Source: Ignavibacteriales bacterium
GTDB lineage: Bacteria; Bacteroidota; Ignavibacteria; Ignavibacteriales; Melioribacteraceae
NCBI GenBank assembly: GCA_020059785.1
Contig: JAGVBL010000342.1
Coordinates: 1 to 26,128 of the forward strand
Direction of reading: 5' to 3'
DNA length: 26,128 nt
Position 1 is the first letter of the stretch. Each line of letters opens with the position of its first letter. The translations under genes and the position numbers were made by a program. The notes under the pieces were generated by a model. That model saw only the letters and a list, made by a program, of their open reading frames with translations, was not told where the DNA came from and made no database searches. This document shows positions 15,575-24,161 of the stretch, in pieces.

Positions 15575-16843
15575 ATGAGTGTTAGTATTATTGTCGGAAG
15601 CCAATGGGGCGATGAAGGTAAAGGCAAAATAGTTGATATCCTTAGCGAAAAATTTGATATAGTTGTTAGATACCAGGGCGGTGCTAATGCCGGACATACA
15701 GTTCAAATTGGAGACCGTCAATATATACTTCACCTTATTCCATCGGGAATTCTACGAGACAATGTTGTTTGTGTTATTGGTAACGGAGTTGTAATTGATC
15801 CGAAAGCATTGCTTGATGAAATTCAATTGTTAGAGAACTCTGGAATTAGCATCAAAGGACGATTATTTATTAGCCAGAACGCTCATCTAATTATGCCATA
15901 TCATAAGCTACTCGATTCAATTAACGAGAACACCTCTACCAAAATCGGAACAACAGGAAGAGGTATCGGACCTTGTTATATCGATAAATATGCAAGAAAA
16001 GGAATTAGGATTGTAGATTTATTAGATAGAGCCGTTCTAGAAGAAAAAATTAAAACCAACATTGAAGAAAAAAATAATATCCTTAGAAAAGTCTATAACC
16101 ACGAAGAACTAAATGTTGATGATATTATAAATGAATATCTGGAGTTTGATCAGAAAATAGATAAATATATAACCGATGTACCTACATACCTTAACAATGC
16201 AATGAACGATGGTAAATCAATTCTGCTCGAAGGTGCTCAGGGAACACTCTTAGATATTGATCATGGTACTTACCCGTTTGTAACATCTTCAAATCCAACT
16301 TCCGGTGGAGCTTGCACCGGCTCAGGTATTCCACCCACTAAAATAAGTTCTGTTATTGGGATAGTTAAGGCGTATACAACACGTGTCGGTTTGGGTCCTT
16401 TTCCTACTGAAATGTTTGGAGATGAAGGTAATAAATTAAGAGAAGTAGGCGCCGAGTTTGGGGCAACAACCGGCAGACCAAGAAGATGCGGATGGTTTGA
16501 TGCTTTCTTAGTTAATTATTCCAGAATGATTAATGGTATTGAAAGAGTTGCTATTACAAAACTTGATGTTCTTAGTTACCTGGACCAGATTAAAGTATGT
16601 GTGGCATACGAAATAAACGGCAGACAATTAAAATCATATCCTACCGATGTTAACCAGATGATGCAAGTTAAACCGGTTTACGAAACTTTACCCGGATGGA
16701 AATCCGATATTTCCAACGCAAAATATTACGACGAGTTACCATCTGCGGCTAAAGATTATCTCTCATTTATATCGCATCAAGGTGGTTTCGAAATAAGTCT
16801 TATATCGGTTGGTCCTAGAAGACTCCAGACTATCGAATTATAA
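15575..16843 (+). CDS. purA: Adenylosuccinate synthetase
   Basis: This cytosolic enzyme of AMP synthesis joins IMP and aspartate with GTP hydrolysis. At 422 residues it is of normal length. The phosphate-binding signature QWGDEGKGK at 10-18 contains the catalytic D13, and AGHTV includes H41. Further conserved blocks are GTTGRGIGPCY, LLEGAQGTLLDIDHGTYPFVT, and TGRPRRCGWFD near the IMP and GTP sites. The start ATG at 15575 follows AGGGGA. A promoter may be contained in, or lie just after, the inverted-repeat element upstream, but I see no convincing hexamers. Confidence 0.97.
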   Translation: MSVSIIVGSQWGDEGKGKIVDILSEKFDIVVRYQGGANAGHTVQIGDRQYILHLIPSGILRDNVVCVIGNGVVIDPKALLDEIQLLENSGISIKGRLFISQNAHLIMPYHKLLDSINENTSTKIGTTGRGIGPCYIDKYARKGIRIVDLLDRAVLEEKIKTNIEEKNNILRKVYNHEELNVDDIINEYLEFDQKIDKYITDVPTYLNNAMNDGKSILLEGAQGTLLDIDHGTYPFVTSSNPTSGGACTGSGIPPTKISSVIGIVKAYTTRVGLGPFPTEMFGDEGNKLREVGAEFGATTGRPRRCGWFDAFLVNYSRMINGIERVAITKLDVLSYLDQIKVCVAYEINGRQLKSYPTDVNQMMQVKPVYETLPGWKSDISNAKYYDELPSAAKDYLSFISHQGGFEISLISVGPRRLQTIEL

Positions 16844-16874
16844 TCTTTGTCAAAAATTCTCACGTTTCATCTCG

Positions 16875-16900
16875 CAATTACATTTATTAATTTGTAATTG
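16875..16900 (+). promoter_or_regulatory. Hairpin between purA and the histidine kinase
   Basis: CAATTACA (16875-16882) pairs with TGTAATTG (16893-16900) around a 10-base loop. The stem is AT-rich and has no T-run after it, so it is at best a weak terminator. A regulatory palindrome upstream of the kinase is an equal possibility. Confidence 0.25.
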
Positions 16901-16925
16901 AATTTGATATCTATGAGAGAATTAT

Positions 16926-18149
16926 ATGAAGCTTAATAGTAATCCAACCACAATGAACTTAAAACTTATCCTTATTGTTATTGGTGCAGCAATTGCATTG
17001 GGTACACTTTTTTATACCCAGGACCTTGTTAATAAACTGCAAGAAAGAGAGCGACAAATTGTTCAGCTTTATGCTAACAGTCTTGAATATGCAACAAGCT
17101 CGGATAACATTTCTAGTGATTTTACGTTTATTTTCGAAAATATCATTCTTCGTATTGATTTCCCTATGATAGTTACAGACGGCAATGACAATATAATTTC
17201 AACTAAAGAAGGAAGCGGATATAAAAATATTAGTGTTGAAAAGGGAATGAGCGAAATTAAGATTGAAAATTTTTTAAAGGCAAAGTTGCTGGAACTTAGC
17301 GAATCTCATCAACCTATTAATGTTAAAACACCTGACGGGACAATAATTCAAAAAATCTATTATGGAGATTCCGAGATAATTAGAAAATTAAAATACTACC
17401 CATACCTACAAATAATATTTGCACTTCTTTTTATTACAATTGCATATTCAAGTTTTAGCTACATTAAAAGAAGCGAACAGAGTAATATCTGGGTAGGGAT
17501 GGCAAAAGAAACTGCACACCAGCTTGGCACACCAATTTCTAGTTTACTTGGATGGACAGAAATATTAAAAATGAACTATGAAAATCCTGCAAAAGTTTTA
17601 GACAGTGTTGATAAAATAAATAACGACCTCGTAAGATTAAATAAAATAACAACGCGATTTTCAAAAATCGGTTCCAAACCGGATCTGGTTGATGACTCCC
17701 CCATGGATTCTATTGAACGTGTGATTAAATATTTTGAAAGACGTCTTCCTCAATTAGGTAAAAATGTTGATATTACCGTGGAAGGAGATAAAAATATAAA
17801 AGCAAAATTAAATCCCGAACTTTTTGAATGGGTAATTGAAAATCTAATTAAGAATGCGCTCGATGCAATAGAGAATAAAGAAGGAAAAATTAATTTTGCT
17901 GTTTTAGATAATAAAAAGAACATTGAAATAGAAGTTTCGGATAATGGTAAAGGAATTGAACACAATAAACGAAAAGAAATTTTCCGACCGGGTTATTCAA
18001 CAAAACGGCGAGGATGGGGACTTGGGTTAAGTTTATCAAAGAGAATTATTGAAAATTATCACAAGGGAAAAATTTTCGTTAAAAATTCTGTTATTGATGG
18101 AGGAACCACTTTTAAAATAGTTTTGATGAAAGCGGAAATTATTACTTGA
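16926..18149 (+). CDS. Orphan membrane sensor histidine kinase
   Basis: This autophosphorylating sensor has no response regulator gene beside it. The 407 residues have TM1 (about 12-29), an extracytoplasmic region (about 32-157), TM2 (about 158-176), a dimerisation/phosphoacceptor helix with H198 in KETAHQLGTPISSLLGW, and a GHKL ATPase domain. The ATPase boxes are the N-box (NLIKNALDAI, 306-315), G1 (DNGKGI, 339-344), F-region (FRPGYSTK) and G2 (GWGLGL, 363-368). The H-box 'AHQLGTP' is a variant common in Bacteroidetes-group kinases. A short helix after TM1 (VNKLQERERQIVQLYANSL) resembles one in the single-TM protein of the sigma operon. Start ATG 16926 has a weak GAGAGA site. A second ATG at 16953 is also possible. 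Confidence 0.9.
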   Translation: MKLNSNPTTMNLKLILIVIGAAIALGTLFYTQDLVNKLQERERQIVQLYANSLEYATSSDNISSDFTFIFENIILRIDFPMIVTDGNDNIISTKEGSGYKNISVEKGMSEIKIENFLKAKLLELSESHQPINVKTPDGTIIQKIYYGDSEIIRKLKYYPYLQIIFALLFITIAYSSFSYIKRSEQSNIWVGMAKETAHQLGTPISSLLGWTEILKMNYENPAKVLDSVDKINNDLVRLNKITTRFSKIGSKPDLVDDSPMDSIERVIKYFERRLPQLGKNVDITVEGDKNIKAKLNPELFEWVIENLIKNALDAIENKEGKINFAVLDNKKNIEIEVSDNGKGIEHNKRKEIFRPGYSTKRRGWGLGLSLSKRIIENYHKGKIFVKNSVIDGGTTFKIVLMKAEIIT

Positions 18150-18287
18150 AATTATTTCCGGCTTTTTACCGGCACCCAATCTAATCATAATCAAGAAAAT
18201 TCTGCCCCTTCGATTTTCTGTTAAATTCAGCCAAATTATAGGCCTGATTACTTCATTCATTAAGTATTCAAATGGTATAATCTTTGT

Positions 18288-18387
18288 AAAAGTTAATACA
18301 GTCAGCTAGTTTGACTACACATAAGCACCCTCTGTAAACAAATCTAACTGCTGTGGAAGCGCCCTCGACCACAGCAGTCTTTTTATT
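18288..18387 (+). ncRNA. Possible small RNA of about 100 bases
   Basis: A TATAAT box at 18276-18281 would start RNA near 18288. The stretch then has a small hairpin (AGTCA/TGACT, 18300-18316) and ends in a strong intrinsic terminator at 18347-18387. No open frame of note is present. No good -35 box is seen, so the terminator may simply end the kinase transcript. I recognise no known RNA family. Confidence 0.25.
18347..18387 (+). terminator. Rho-independent terminator
   Basis: ACTGCTGTGG (18347-18356) pairs perfectly with CCACAGCAGT (18369-18378) around a 12-base loop, followed by CTTTTTATT. It lies about 200 bases past the histidine kinase stop and 78 bases before the deaminase. Confidence 0.88.
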
Positions 18388-18464
18388 CAGCAAAACCGAT
18401 CCTATTCCCACCGCATAATAGAATTTAATTTCTTAAATTTGCCATAGAACCAAACGGAGAATAA

Positions 18465-18959
18465 ATGACTGGTGGAAAAAAGCGTCCTTCGTGGGATGAA
18501 TATTTCTTAAAAGTTGCAATGCTTGTTTCAGAACGTGCAACCTGCCCAAGGATGCATTGCGGTTGTGTTTTGGTAAAGGATAAGCAGATTTTATCTACAG
18601 GATATAACGGTTCAATACCAGGCGATGAACATTGTGAAGATATTGGATGCTTGATTGTCGATAACCATTGCATTAGAACTATTCATGCCGAAATGAATGC
18701 AATTCTTCAATGCTCTTCGCATGGAATTAGTACTAATGGCGCAACGGCATACATTACTAACATGCCCTGTACTAATTGCGCTAAAGCGCTTATAACTGCT
18801 GGGATTAAAGAAATAGTAATTTTTTCTGACTATCATGATACACTAGCAGAAGAATTTTTAGCTAAAGCTAAAGTGGAAATAAAGAGATTACATATGCCTG
18901 GGAATTTAATTGATTATAATCTGGAGAGCTATTCTTCTGCAAAAAAATTTAACAAATAG
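18465..18959 (+). CDS. dCMP deaminase family protein (ComEB-like)
   Basis: It is a zinc deaminase that most likely converts dCMP to dUMP for thymidylate synthesis. The 164 residues show the cytidine/deoxycytidylate deaminase zinc site: H74 and E76 in TIHAEMNA, and C102 and C105 in MPCTNCAKAL. The substrate-binding block STGYNGSIPGDEHC at 44-57 is typical of dCMP deaminases and of ComEB, not of tRNA or free-base deaminases. CPRMHCGCVLV near residue 27 is also family-like. The start ATG at 18465 follows GGAGA. It appears to begin a unit with the polyphosphate kinase 49 bases downstream. Confidence 0.93.
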   Translation: MTGGKKRPSWDEYFLKVAMLVSERATCPRMHCGCVLVKDKQILSTGYNGSIPGDEHCEDIGCLIVDNHCIRTIHAEMNAILQCSSHGISTNGATAYITNMPCTNCAKALITAGIKEIVIFSDYHDTLAEEFLAKAKVEIKRLHMPGNLIDYNLESYSSAKKFNK

Positions 18960-19008
18960 TATTATTAGATTAATAAGGTATTAAGAATCGGAGAAGTAAA
19001 GAATAAAA

Positions 19009-21144
19009 ATGTTGTTATCTAAAGATTATCTTAAAAAATATTATAATCCGGAAAATTTTTTTAACCGAGATTTAAGCTGGCTGGAATTTAATAGAAGAGT
19101 TATGGAAGAAGCTCTTAATCCCGATCTTCCACTTCTAGATAAAATTAAATTTATTTCTATCTTCTTCTCGAATTTAGATGAATTTTATATGATACGTGTT
19201 TCCGGATTAAAAGAACAAATCCGGGCTAATGTATTCGATACATCTATAGATGGTTTAACGCCGCATGAACAAATCCGGCTTATTGAAAAGAACTTACAAC
19301 CGATGCTCAAAGAGATTTATGATTATTGGGAAGACGAAGTCCTTCCTAAATTAAACGAAAATAAAATTTATATCTGCGAACTTAATCAACTTACAAAAGA
19401 TGAGAGAGATGGGATAAATAAGTATTTCCTTAAAGAAATTTACCCAATTTTAACTCCTCTTGCTTTTGATCCCGGCAGACCTTTCCCCTACATTTCAAAT
19501 TTGAGTTTGAGTTTTGCAATTCTTGTAAAGAAATCCAACGGCGAAAAGCATTTTGCAAGAGTAAAGGTACCAAGTATTTTACCACGTCTTTTAAGATTGG
19601 ATCAAATTGTTAAAACAAAACCATCAAATGGAAGTGTAAATGGTAGTTATAAATTCATTTGGATCGGCGATTTAATAAGATCCAACCTGAATTTACTTTT
19701 TCCGGGGATGGAAATTGTTGAGGCATACAGGTTTAGAATTACAAGGGACACAGATCTTGAAATTCAGGAAGACGAAGCTGATGATCTTCTACAACTTATT
19801 GAAGAAAACATTAAGCAGAGAAAATTCGGCTCCGTAGTTAGATTAGAAGTTGAAAATCAGATGCCCGAATACATGATTGAAACATTAATTGAGAATCTGG
19901 AAATATCAAGAAACGATTTGCATGTAATAGACGGTAACCTTGGATTAAGTGATGTAATGATTATTAACGATTTACCGCTACCTCACTTGAAAGAAAAACC
20001 ATTTCACCCGATTACACCTAAAATATTTCTTGAAGAGGAAAATATCTTTTCTCTTATTAAGAGAAATGAAATTTTATTGCATCATCCTTACGATTCATTT
20101 GCACCAGTAGAAGACTTTATTAAAGAAGCATCGCGGGACCCCGACGTCCTGGCAATTAAACAGACTCTTTATAGAGTCGGTTCTAACTCTCCAATAGTAA
20201 AATATTTAATTGAGGCAGCCGAAAGAAAGAAACAGGTTGCAGTTCTTGTTGAGCTGAAAGCCAGATTTGACGAAGAGAACAATATCTTCTGGGCACGTGA
20301 ATTGGAAAAAGCCGGCGTTCATGTTGTTTATGGATTGTTAGGACTTAAAACCCATGCTAAAATGACGCTTGTTGTAAGAAAAGAAGCTGAAGGCGTTCAA
20401 CGATATGTTCATTTAAGTACTGGCAATTATAATTTATTTACATCAAGATTATATACAGACTTGGGGTTGTTCACGACAGATGAGGATATATGTGCGGATG
20501 TTTCTGAAATTTTTAATTACTTAACAGGGTACTCAGAACAGAAAAGCTATAGAAAATTATGTGTCGCTCCAATTAATCAAAGAGAAAGATTCCTGGAATT
20601 GATTGATAGAGAAATAAAGAACGTTTTAGCCGGTGGAAAAGGAAGGTTAATTTTTAAAATGAATTCCCTTGTAGACCCCCTTTTAATTGCTGCTCTATAT
20701 GAAGCATCCAATCGTGGAGTAAAAATTGATTTAATTGTTAGAGGGATCTGCTGCCTGGTTCCAAATGCTCCGGGTTTAAGTGAAAATATAAGAGTTATCA
20801 GTATTGTAGGAAGATTTCTGGAACATAGTAGAATTTATTATTTCTATAATAACGGTAACGAAGAATTCTATTTAAGCAGTGCAGATATTATGCAAAGGAA
20901 TCTTGATAGAAGGGTGGAAACAACATTCCCGGTACTCAACCACGAACTTAAAAAATATATTAAAGAGGGAATATTATTTTCTTGCCTGTTCGATAATGTA
21001 AAAAGTAGAGTCTTATTACCAACGGGTAAATACATTTTTAACAGAAAAGTTTTTACTGAATGGTCACTCAACCATCAGGAATACATGATGGAATATGCTA
21101 TAAAAAAAGCTGAAAGCAAGAAGGAGAATAAAATAAAAAAATAG
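19009..21144 (+). CDS. ppk1: Polyphosphate kinase 1
   Basis: It reversibly makes inorganic polyphosphate from ATP. The 711 residues are close to the usual length. The N-terminal block FFNRDLSWLEFNRRVMEEA opens the family fold. The two catalytic-region histidines are visible: H449 in LKTHAKMTLVVRKE (the phosphorylated histidine by alignment with E. coli H435) and H606 in FLEHSRIYYFYNNG (E. coli H592). HLSTGNYN also matches. The start ATG at 19009 is followed at once by a TTG codon. The nearest good ribosome-binding site (GGAGA, 18990-18994) is about 14 bases away, farther than usual, so translation may be weak. It is convergent with the - strand pseudogene, with four bases between their stops and no terminator seen. 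Confidence 0.96.
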   Translation: MLLSKDYLKKYYNPENFFNRDLSWLEFNRRVMEEALNPDLPLLDKIKFISIFFSNLDEFYMIRVSGLKEQIRANVFDTSIDGLTPHEQIRLIEKNLQPMLKEIYDYWEDEVLPKLNENKIYICELNQLTKDERDGINKYFLKEIYPILTPLAFDPGRPFPYISNLSLSFAILVKKSNGEKHFARVKVPSILPRLLRLDQIVKTKPSNGSVNGSYKFIWIGDLIRSNLNLLFPGMEIVEAYRFRITRDTDLEIQEDEADDLLQLIEENIKQRKFGSVVRLEVENQMPEYMIETLIENLEISRNDLHVIDGNLGLSDVMIINDLPLPHLKEKPFHPITPKIFLEEENIFSLIKRNEILLHHPYDSFAPVEDFIKEASRDPDVLAIKQTLYRVGSNSPIVKYLIEAAERKKQVAVLVELKARFDEENNIFWARELEKAGVHVVYGLLGLKTHAKMTLVVRKEAEGVQRYVHLSTGNYNLFTSRLYTDLGLFTTDEDICADVSEIFNYLTGYSEQKSYRKLCVAPINQRERFLELIDREIKNVLAGGKGRLIFKMNSLVDPLLIAALYEASNRGVKIDLIVRGICCLVPNAPGLSENIRVISIVGRFLEHSRIYYFYNNGNEEFYLSSADIMQRNLDRRVETTFPVLNHELKKYIKEGILFSCLFDNVKSRVLLPTGKYIFNRKVFTEWSLNHQEYMMEYAIKKAESKKENKIKK

Positions 21145-21148
21145 TTTC

Positions 21149-21919
21149 CTAATCGGGTAAACGAAGCGAAAGACCAATCTTTCCGTAAATGTTATTTTGT
21201 TCACTTAATAACAATCCGCCAATTGAGAAGTCTATCTGTAGATTATATTTAAGCAAATGAGAAAGACCAAAACCTGTAATTAAATTTTTCAAGAAAAATT
21301 TTTCAGTCTTATCATAAAATTCTATAAAAAATAATGTTCTGCCTATTACTTTATATTTTAAAAAAGCTGAAAATATATACTCGAATTTTCCAATTGTGCT
21401 ATTTCTTTGTCCGCCAATATTAGCACCTATAAAATTTCCCTTACCAAGATTTTGAGAAGCAGCAATAATAATACCCGGTTCCATTTCCCGGGGTCTTAAA
21501 TTTACATTACCGTTAAGTAGGTTAAGATTGATAATTAAAGCAGCATCAGAAATAATATCTCGGTTTTTTCTCAATTGTATTTTGGAGCCTACAAATACTC
21601 CCCTAATTCCTTTAGAAATGTTTTCTATTCCGGAATTAAGCACTCAACCAATAAAATATTCCGCACCTATTCTTAATTCAATTGCTTCACTTAATCCATT
21701 CCGTATTTGAGTATTTCCAAGAATTAAATTTTCATGCTCTTCTATAAAATTATTTTTATAGAATTTTTGTTTTTGATATTCGAAGCCAACTTCAAATTGA
21801 ATATCATTAACCGGAACTAAAAATGCGGACTTAGAAATAAGGGGATGGTCGGTGATTATTTCTGAAGACTTACTTTGTGCTAGTGAATTGAAATTCAATA
21901 CCAAACTAAGAATGAAAGA
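21149..21919 (-). pseudogene. Decayed outer-membrane-type gene (MetA-pathway/'transporter' family), internal TGA and lost start
   Basis: Two abutting open segments in the same frame read as one protein of about 250 residues. They are separated only by a TGA at 21646-21644, in the context EYFIG-stop-VLNSGIE. The first part (ITDHPLISKSAFLVP, then FEVGFEYQKQ and GLSEAIELRIGAEY) and the beta-rich second part, ending GKIGLSLRLPD, fit the outer-membrane proteins often filed as 'MetA-pathway of phenol degradation'. TGG to TGA would be the simplest lesion. The 5' end reads stop-SFILSLVLNFNSLAQ, a signal peptide with no ATG; a small deletion near 21915-21925 would explain it. The TTG at 21904 would cut the signal peptide. 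It lies 19 bases after the FeoB membrane gene. TGA is an ordinary stop elsewhere here. Confidence 0.75.
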
Positions 21920-21938
21920 TTAATTATTCGATTCACAC

Positions 21939-23366
21939 TTAAGTAAAAATTCTCCAGAGTTGGGCAACGAGTAAGCAAATTGTTATACCCATCATTATTG
22001 GCAATAATGTAGCTAATAAAGTCCATTTCCAGCTTTTAGTTTCCTTGTAGATTGTAAAAATTGTTGTGGAACAAGGATTGTGAAGCAAACTGAACAGCAT
22101 CAAATTTATTCCTGTAAGTGTAGTCCATCCCCCGGCTTTAAGCAGCATCGAAACATCATCAATATTATTTAATTCAAACATCACACCCGAGCCAGAACCA
22201 ACACCCGTAACACCGGTAACTAAAACAGTTAACATCAACACGGTTGGAATTACTATTTCATTTGCTGGTATTGCTATAACATAAGCAAGAATAATTACTC
22301 CATTCAAACCTATAAAGAGTGCAAACGGATCAACAAATCGAATAAAATATTCGGCTAAACTTATTCCCTGAATATTAACGTTTGCAACCAGCCAAATAAC
22401 AATGCCGGCTGGAATTGCAAATACAATTGCACGCCATAATACAAATAGGGTCCTATCTATTAGCGATGTGTATAATGTTTGTAGAATTCTTGGTGGTCTG
22501 TATGGTGGTAATTCCAAACTAAATGCAGAAGCTTCTCCCTTAAGCACAGTTTTTGATAATGACCAGGAAACAACAAGACTAAAAAATATTCCAAGTAATG
22601 CCACACTTACAACAGCTGCTGCTGAAGCAATTCCTCCATAAATCGGCGGAACAAGGTTGCCGATAAAAATTGTTGCAATTAATATTTGAGTAGGCCATCT
22701 GCCGTTACAAAGTGAAAAATTATTTGTGATAATTGCAATCAGACGTTCACGCGGACTATCAATTATTCTTGCTGCAATAACTCCGGCTGCATTACAACCG
22801 AATCCCATTGTCATTGTTAGTGCTTGTTTTCCATGAGCACCTACGCGTCTGTAAATATTATCCATATTGAATGCTACACGAGGTAAATATCCAAAATCTT
22901 CTAACAAAGTAAACATCGGAAAAAATATTGCCATAGGTGGAAGCATTACACTTACTACCCATGCCATTGCAAGATAACCACCATCAATTAAAACACCGTT
23001 AATATACCAGGGAATATTTATTGATGAAGCAAGATTTTTTAAAAAGGGATGAATCGTATCGACAAGAACACTTGCAATTAATCCGGAAGGATAATTAGCA
23101 CCAATAATTGTAATCCAGAAAACACTTGCTAAAAGTAAGAACATTATTGGAAAGCCGGTCCATTTATTAGTAACTATCTGGTCAATAAATTTATCAAAAT
23201 CAAATTGAGATTTTTTTCCCTCAGTAGTAACAACTTTGTTAGAAATGACTTCTGCTTCTTTATAAATCGATTCGATTAATGAATCATGGAAATAATCACC
23301 AACTTCCCACCGGAGTTTATTTGCAGTTGCAATTATTGAGTTATCATGTATTGTTTCAATTTTCAT
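21939..23366 (-). CDS. feoB: FeoB membrane (permease) part, separate gene
   Basis: This is the membrane half of the ferrous iron transporter, with two Gate (nucleoside-recognition) repeats. The 475 residues begin with a soluble helical linker (1-70). Multi-helix membrane segments follow, with GFGCNAAGVIAARI at 188-201, NNFSLCNGRWPTQ at 215-227 and HNPCSTTIFTIYKETKSW at 429-446, all conserved in FeoB. It lacks the GTPase domain, which is encoded by the gene just upstream. The two are in the same frame, separated only by TAA and six codons. The start ATG at 23366 follows a weak AAGAG. Either a true gene split or a single nonsense change could explain this. Confidence 0.92.
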   Translation of the reverse strand: MKIETIHDNSIIATANKLRWEVGDYFHDSLIESIYKEAEVISNKVVTTEGKKSQFDFDKFIDQIVTNKWTGFPIMFLLLASVFWITIIGANYPSGLIASVLVDTIHPFLKNLASSINIPWYINGVLIDGGYLAMAWVVSVMLPPMAIFFPMFTLLEDFGYLPRVAFNMDNIYRRVGAHGKQALTMTMGFGCNAAGVIAARIIDSPRERLIAIITNNFSLCNGRWPTQILIATIFIGNLVPPIYGGIASAAAVVSVALLGIFFSLVVSWSLSKTVLKGEASAFSLELPPYRPPRILQTLYTSLIDRTLFVLWRAIVFAIPAGIVIWLVANVNIQGISLAEYFIRFVDPFALFIGLNGVIILAYVIAIPANEIVIPTVLMLTVLVTGVTGVGSGSGVMFELNNIDDVSMLLKAGGWTTLTGINLMLFSLLHNPCSTTIFTIYKETKSWKWTLLATLLPIMMGITICLLVAQLWRIFT

Positions 23367-23384
23367 AGTACTCTTTTTATGTAA

Positions 23385-24161
23385 TTAATGAATCAACTCC
23401 GCTATTTCACCGGAACGGACTGCATCAATAATTCTTTGATCTCCTTCCAACAATCGCAGAGCAATCCATCTTGTATTGGGTAAATTGGGGAATTTTTGTT
23501 TAAGCATTCTGTTTATTTCCTCCACTGCTTTATTCACACCTTTAATATCGCTGCTTATCCTATAAGGTTTACAGATATAAGAACCACTGGCAACATCATA
23601 AATGCTTTTTAATAATTCCTGTATACCAACTCCCTGGCGTGCGGCAGTTGGAATTACCGGAATTCCTAATACCTTAGAAAGGTTTCTATCATCAATTTTT
23701 ATTTTATGTCGTTTTGCTTCATCAATTAAATTTAGACATAATACAGCTCTATCGGTAATTTCAAGAACCTGCAAAGCAAGATTCAAATTTCTTTCCAATC
23801 TGGTAGCATCTATTACAATAACTGTTACATCGGGTTGTCCAAACAAAATAAAATCCCTTGCAATTTCTTCATCGGTACTGGTTGATAGTAAGGAGTAAGT
23901 ACCGGGAAGATCCACAATTTTGAATCTTTTATTTGAATAAATGAATCCCCCTTCAGCCCGGCCAACTGTTTTGCCAGGCCAATTACCTGTATGCTGTCTT
24001 AATCCAGTTAGACTATTAAATACAGTACTTTTTCCTGTATTAGGATTTCCTGCTAATGCAACAACAAAATCGAAATTGCTCATGTCAATTCCAAGCTTTA
24101 CCAGATTGGTTAAATTATGAGCAGGACAATTAGCACATTTTTCATTATCAAATGAATTCAT
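23385..24161 (-). CDS. feoB: FeoB GTPase (G and GDI) part, separate gene
   Basis: This is the cytosolic GTPase half of the ferrous iron transporter. The 258 residues carry all G motifs: GNPNTGKST (38-46), T65 in switch I, DLPGTYSL (84-91), NLID (144-147) and TAA (172-174). The G-protein-linked helical domain runs to about 245 and includes RWIALRLLEGD. A short N-terminal extension has CxxC (C9, C12) in EKCANCPAHN, which also occurs in some full-length FeoB proteins and may bind a metal. Its ATG overlaps the stop of the DtxR-FeoA gene as ATGA. The ribosome-binding site is weak, so it is probably coupled. The stop falls in the linker before the membrane domain. Confidence 0.94.
   Translation of the reverse strand: MNSFDNEKCANCPAHNLTNLVKLGIDMSNFDFVVALAGNPNTGKSTVFNSLTGLRQHTGNWPGKTVGRAEGGFIYSNKRFKIVDLPGTYSLLSTSTDEEIARDFILFGQPDVTVIVIDATRLERNLNLALQVLEITDRAVLCLNLIDEAKRHKIKIDDRNLSKVLGIPVIPTAARQGVGIQELLKSIYDVASGSYICKPYRISSDIKGVNKAVEEINRMLKQKFPNLPNTRWIALRLLEGDQRIIDAVRSGEIAELIH

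Larger units (their letters stand above)
18150..18464. other. Non-coding gap between histidine kinase and dCMP deaminase
   Basis: I see no convincing gene in these 315 bases. The 5' part is unstructured apart from a weak CCGG/CCGG repeat near 18162-18176 and a GAAAAT/ATTTTC pair near 18197-18220. The 3' part holds a TATAAT box (18276-18281), a small hairpin with stems 18300-18304 and 18312-18316, and a strong terminator (18347-18387). The deaminase start follows at 18465 with GGAGA before it. Confidence 0.6.

Noticed and set aside
21149..21904. TGA read as tryptophan or selenocysteine in the outer-membrane-type gene
   Set aside because: TGA ends several intact genes here (for example at 5814, 8378 and 10494), no selenocysteine hairpin was recognised after 21644, and the start codon is also missing.
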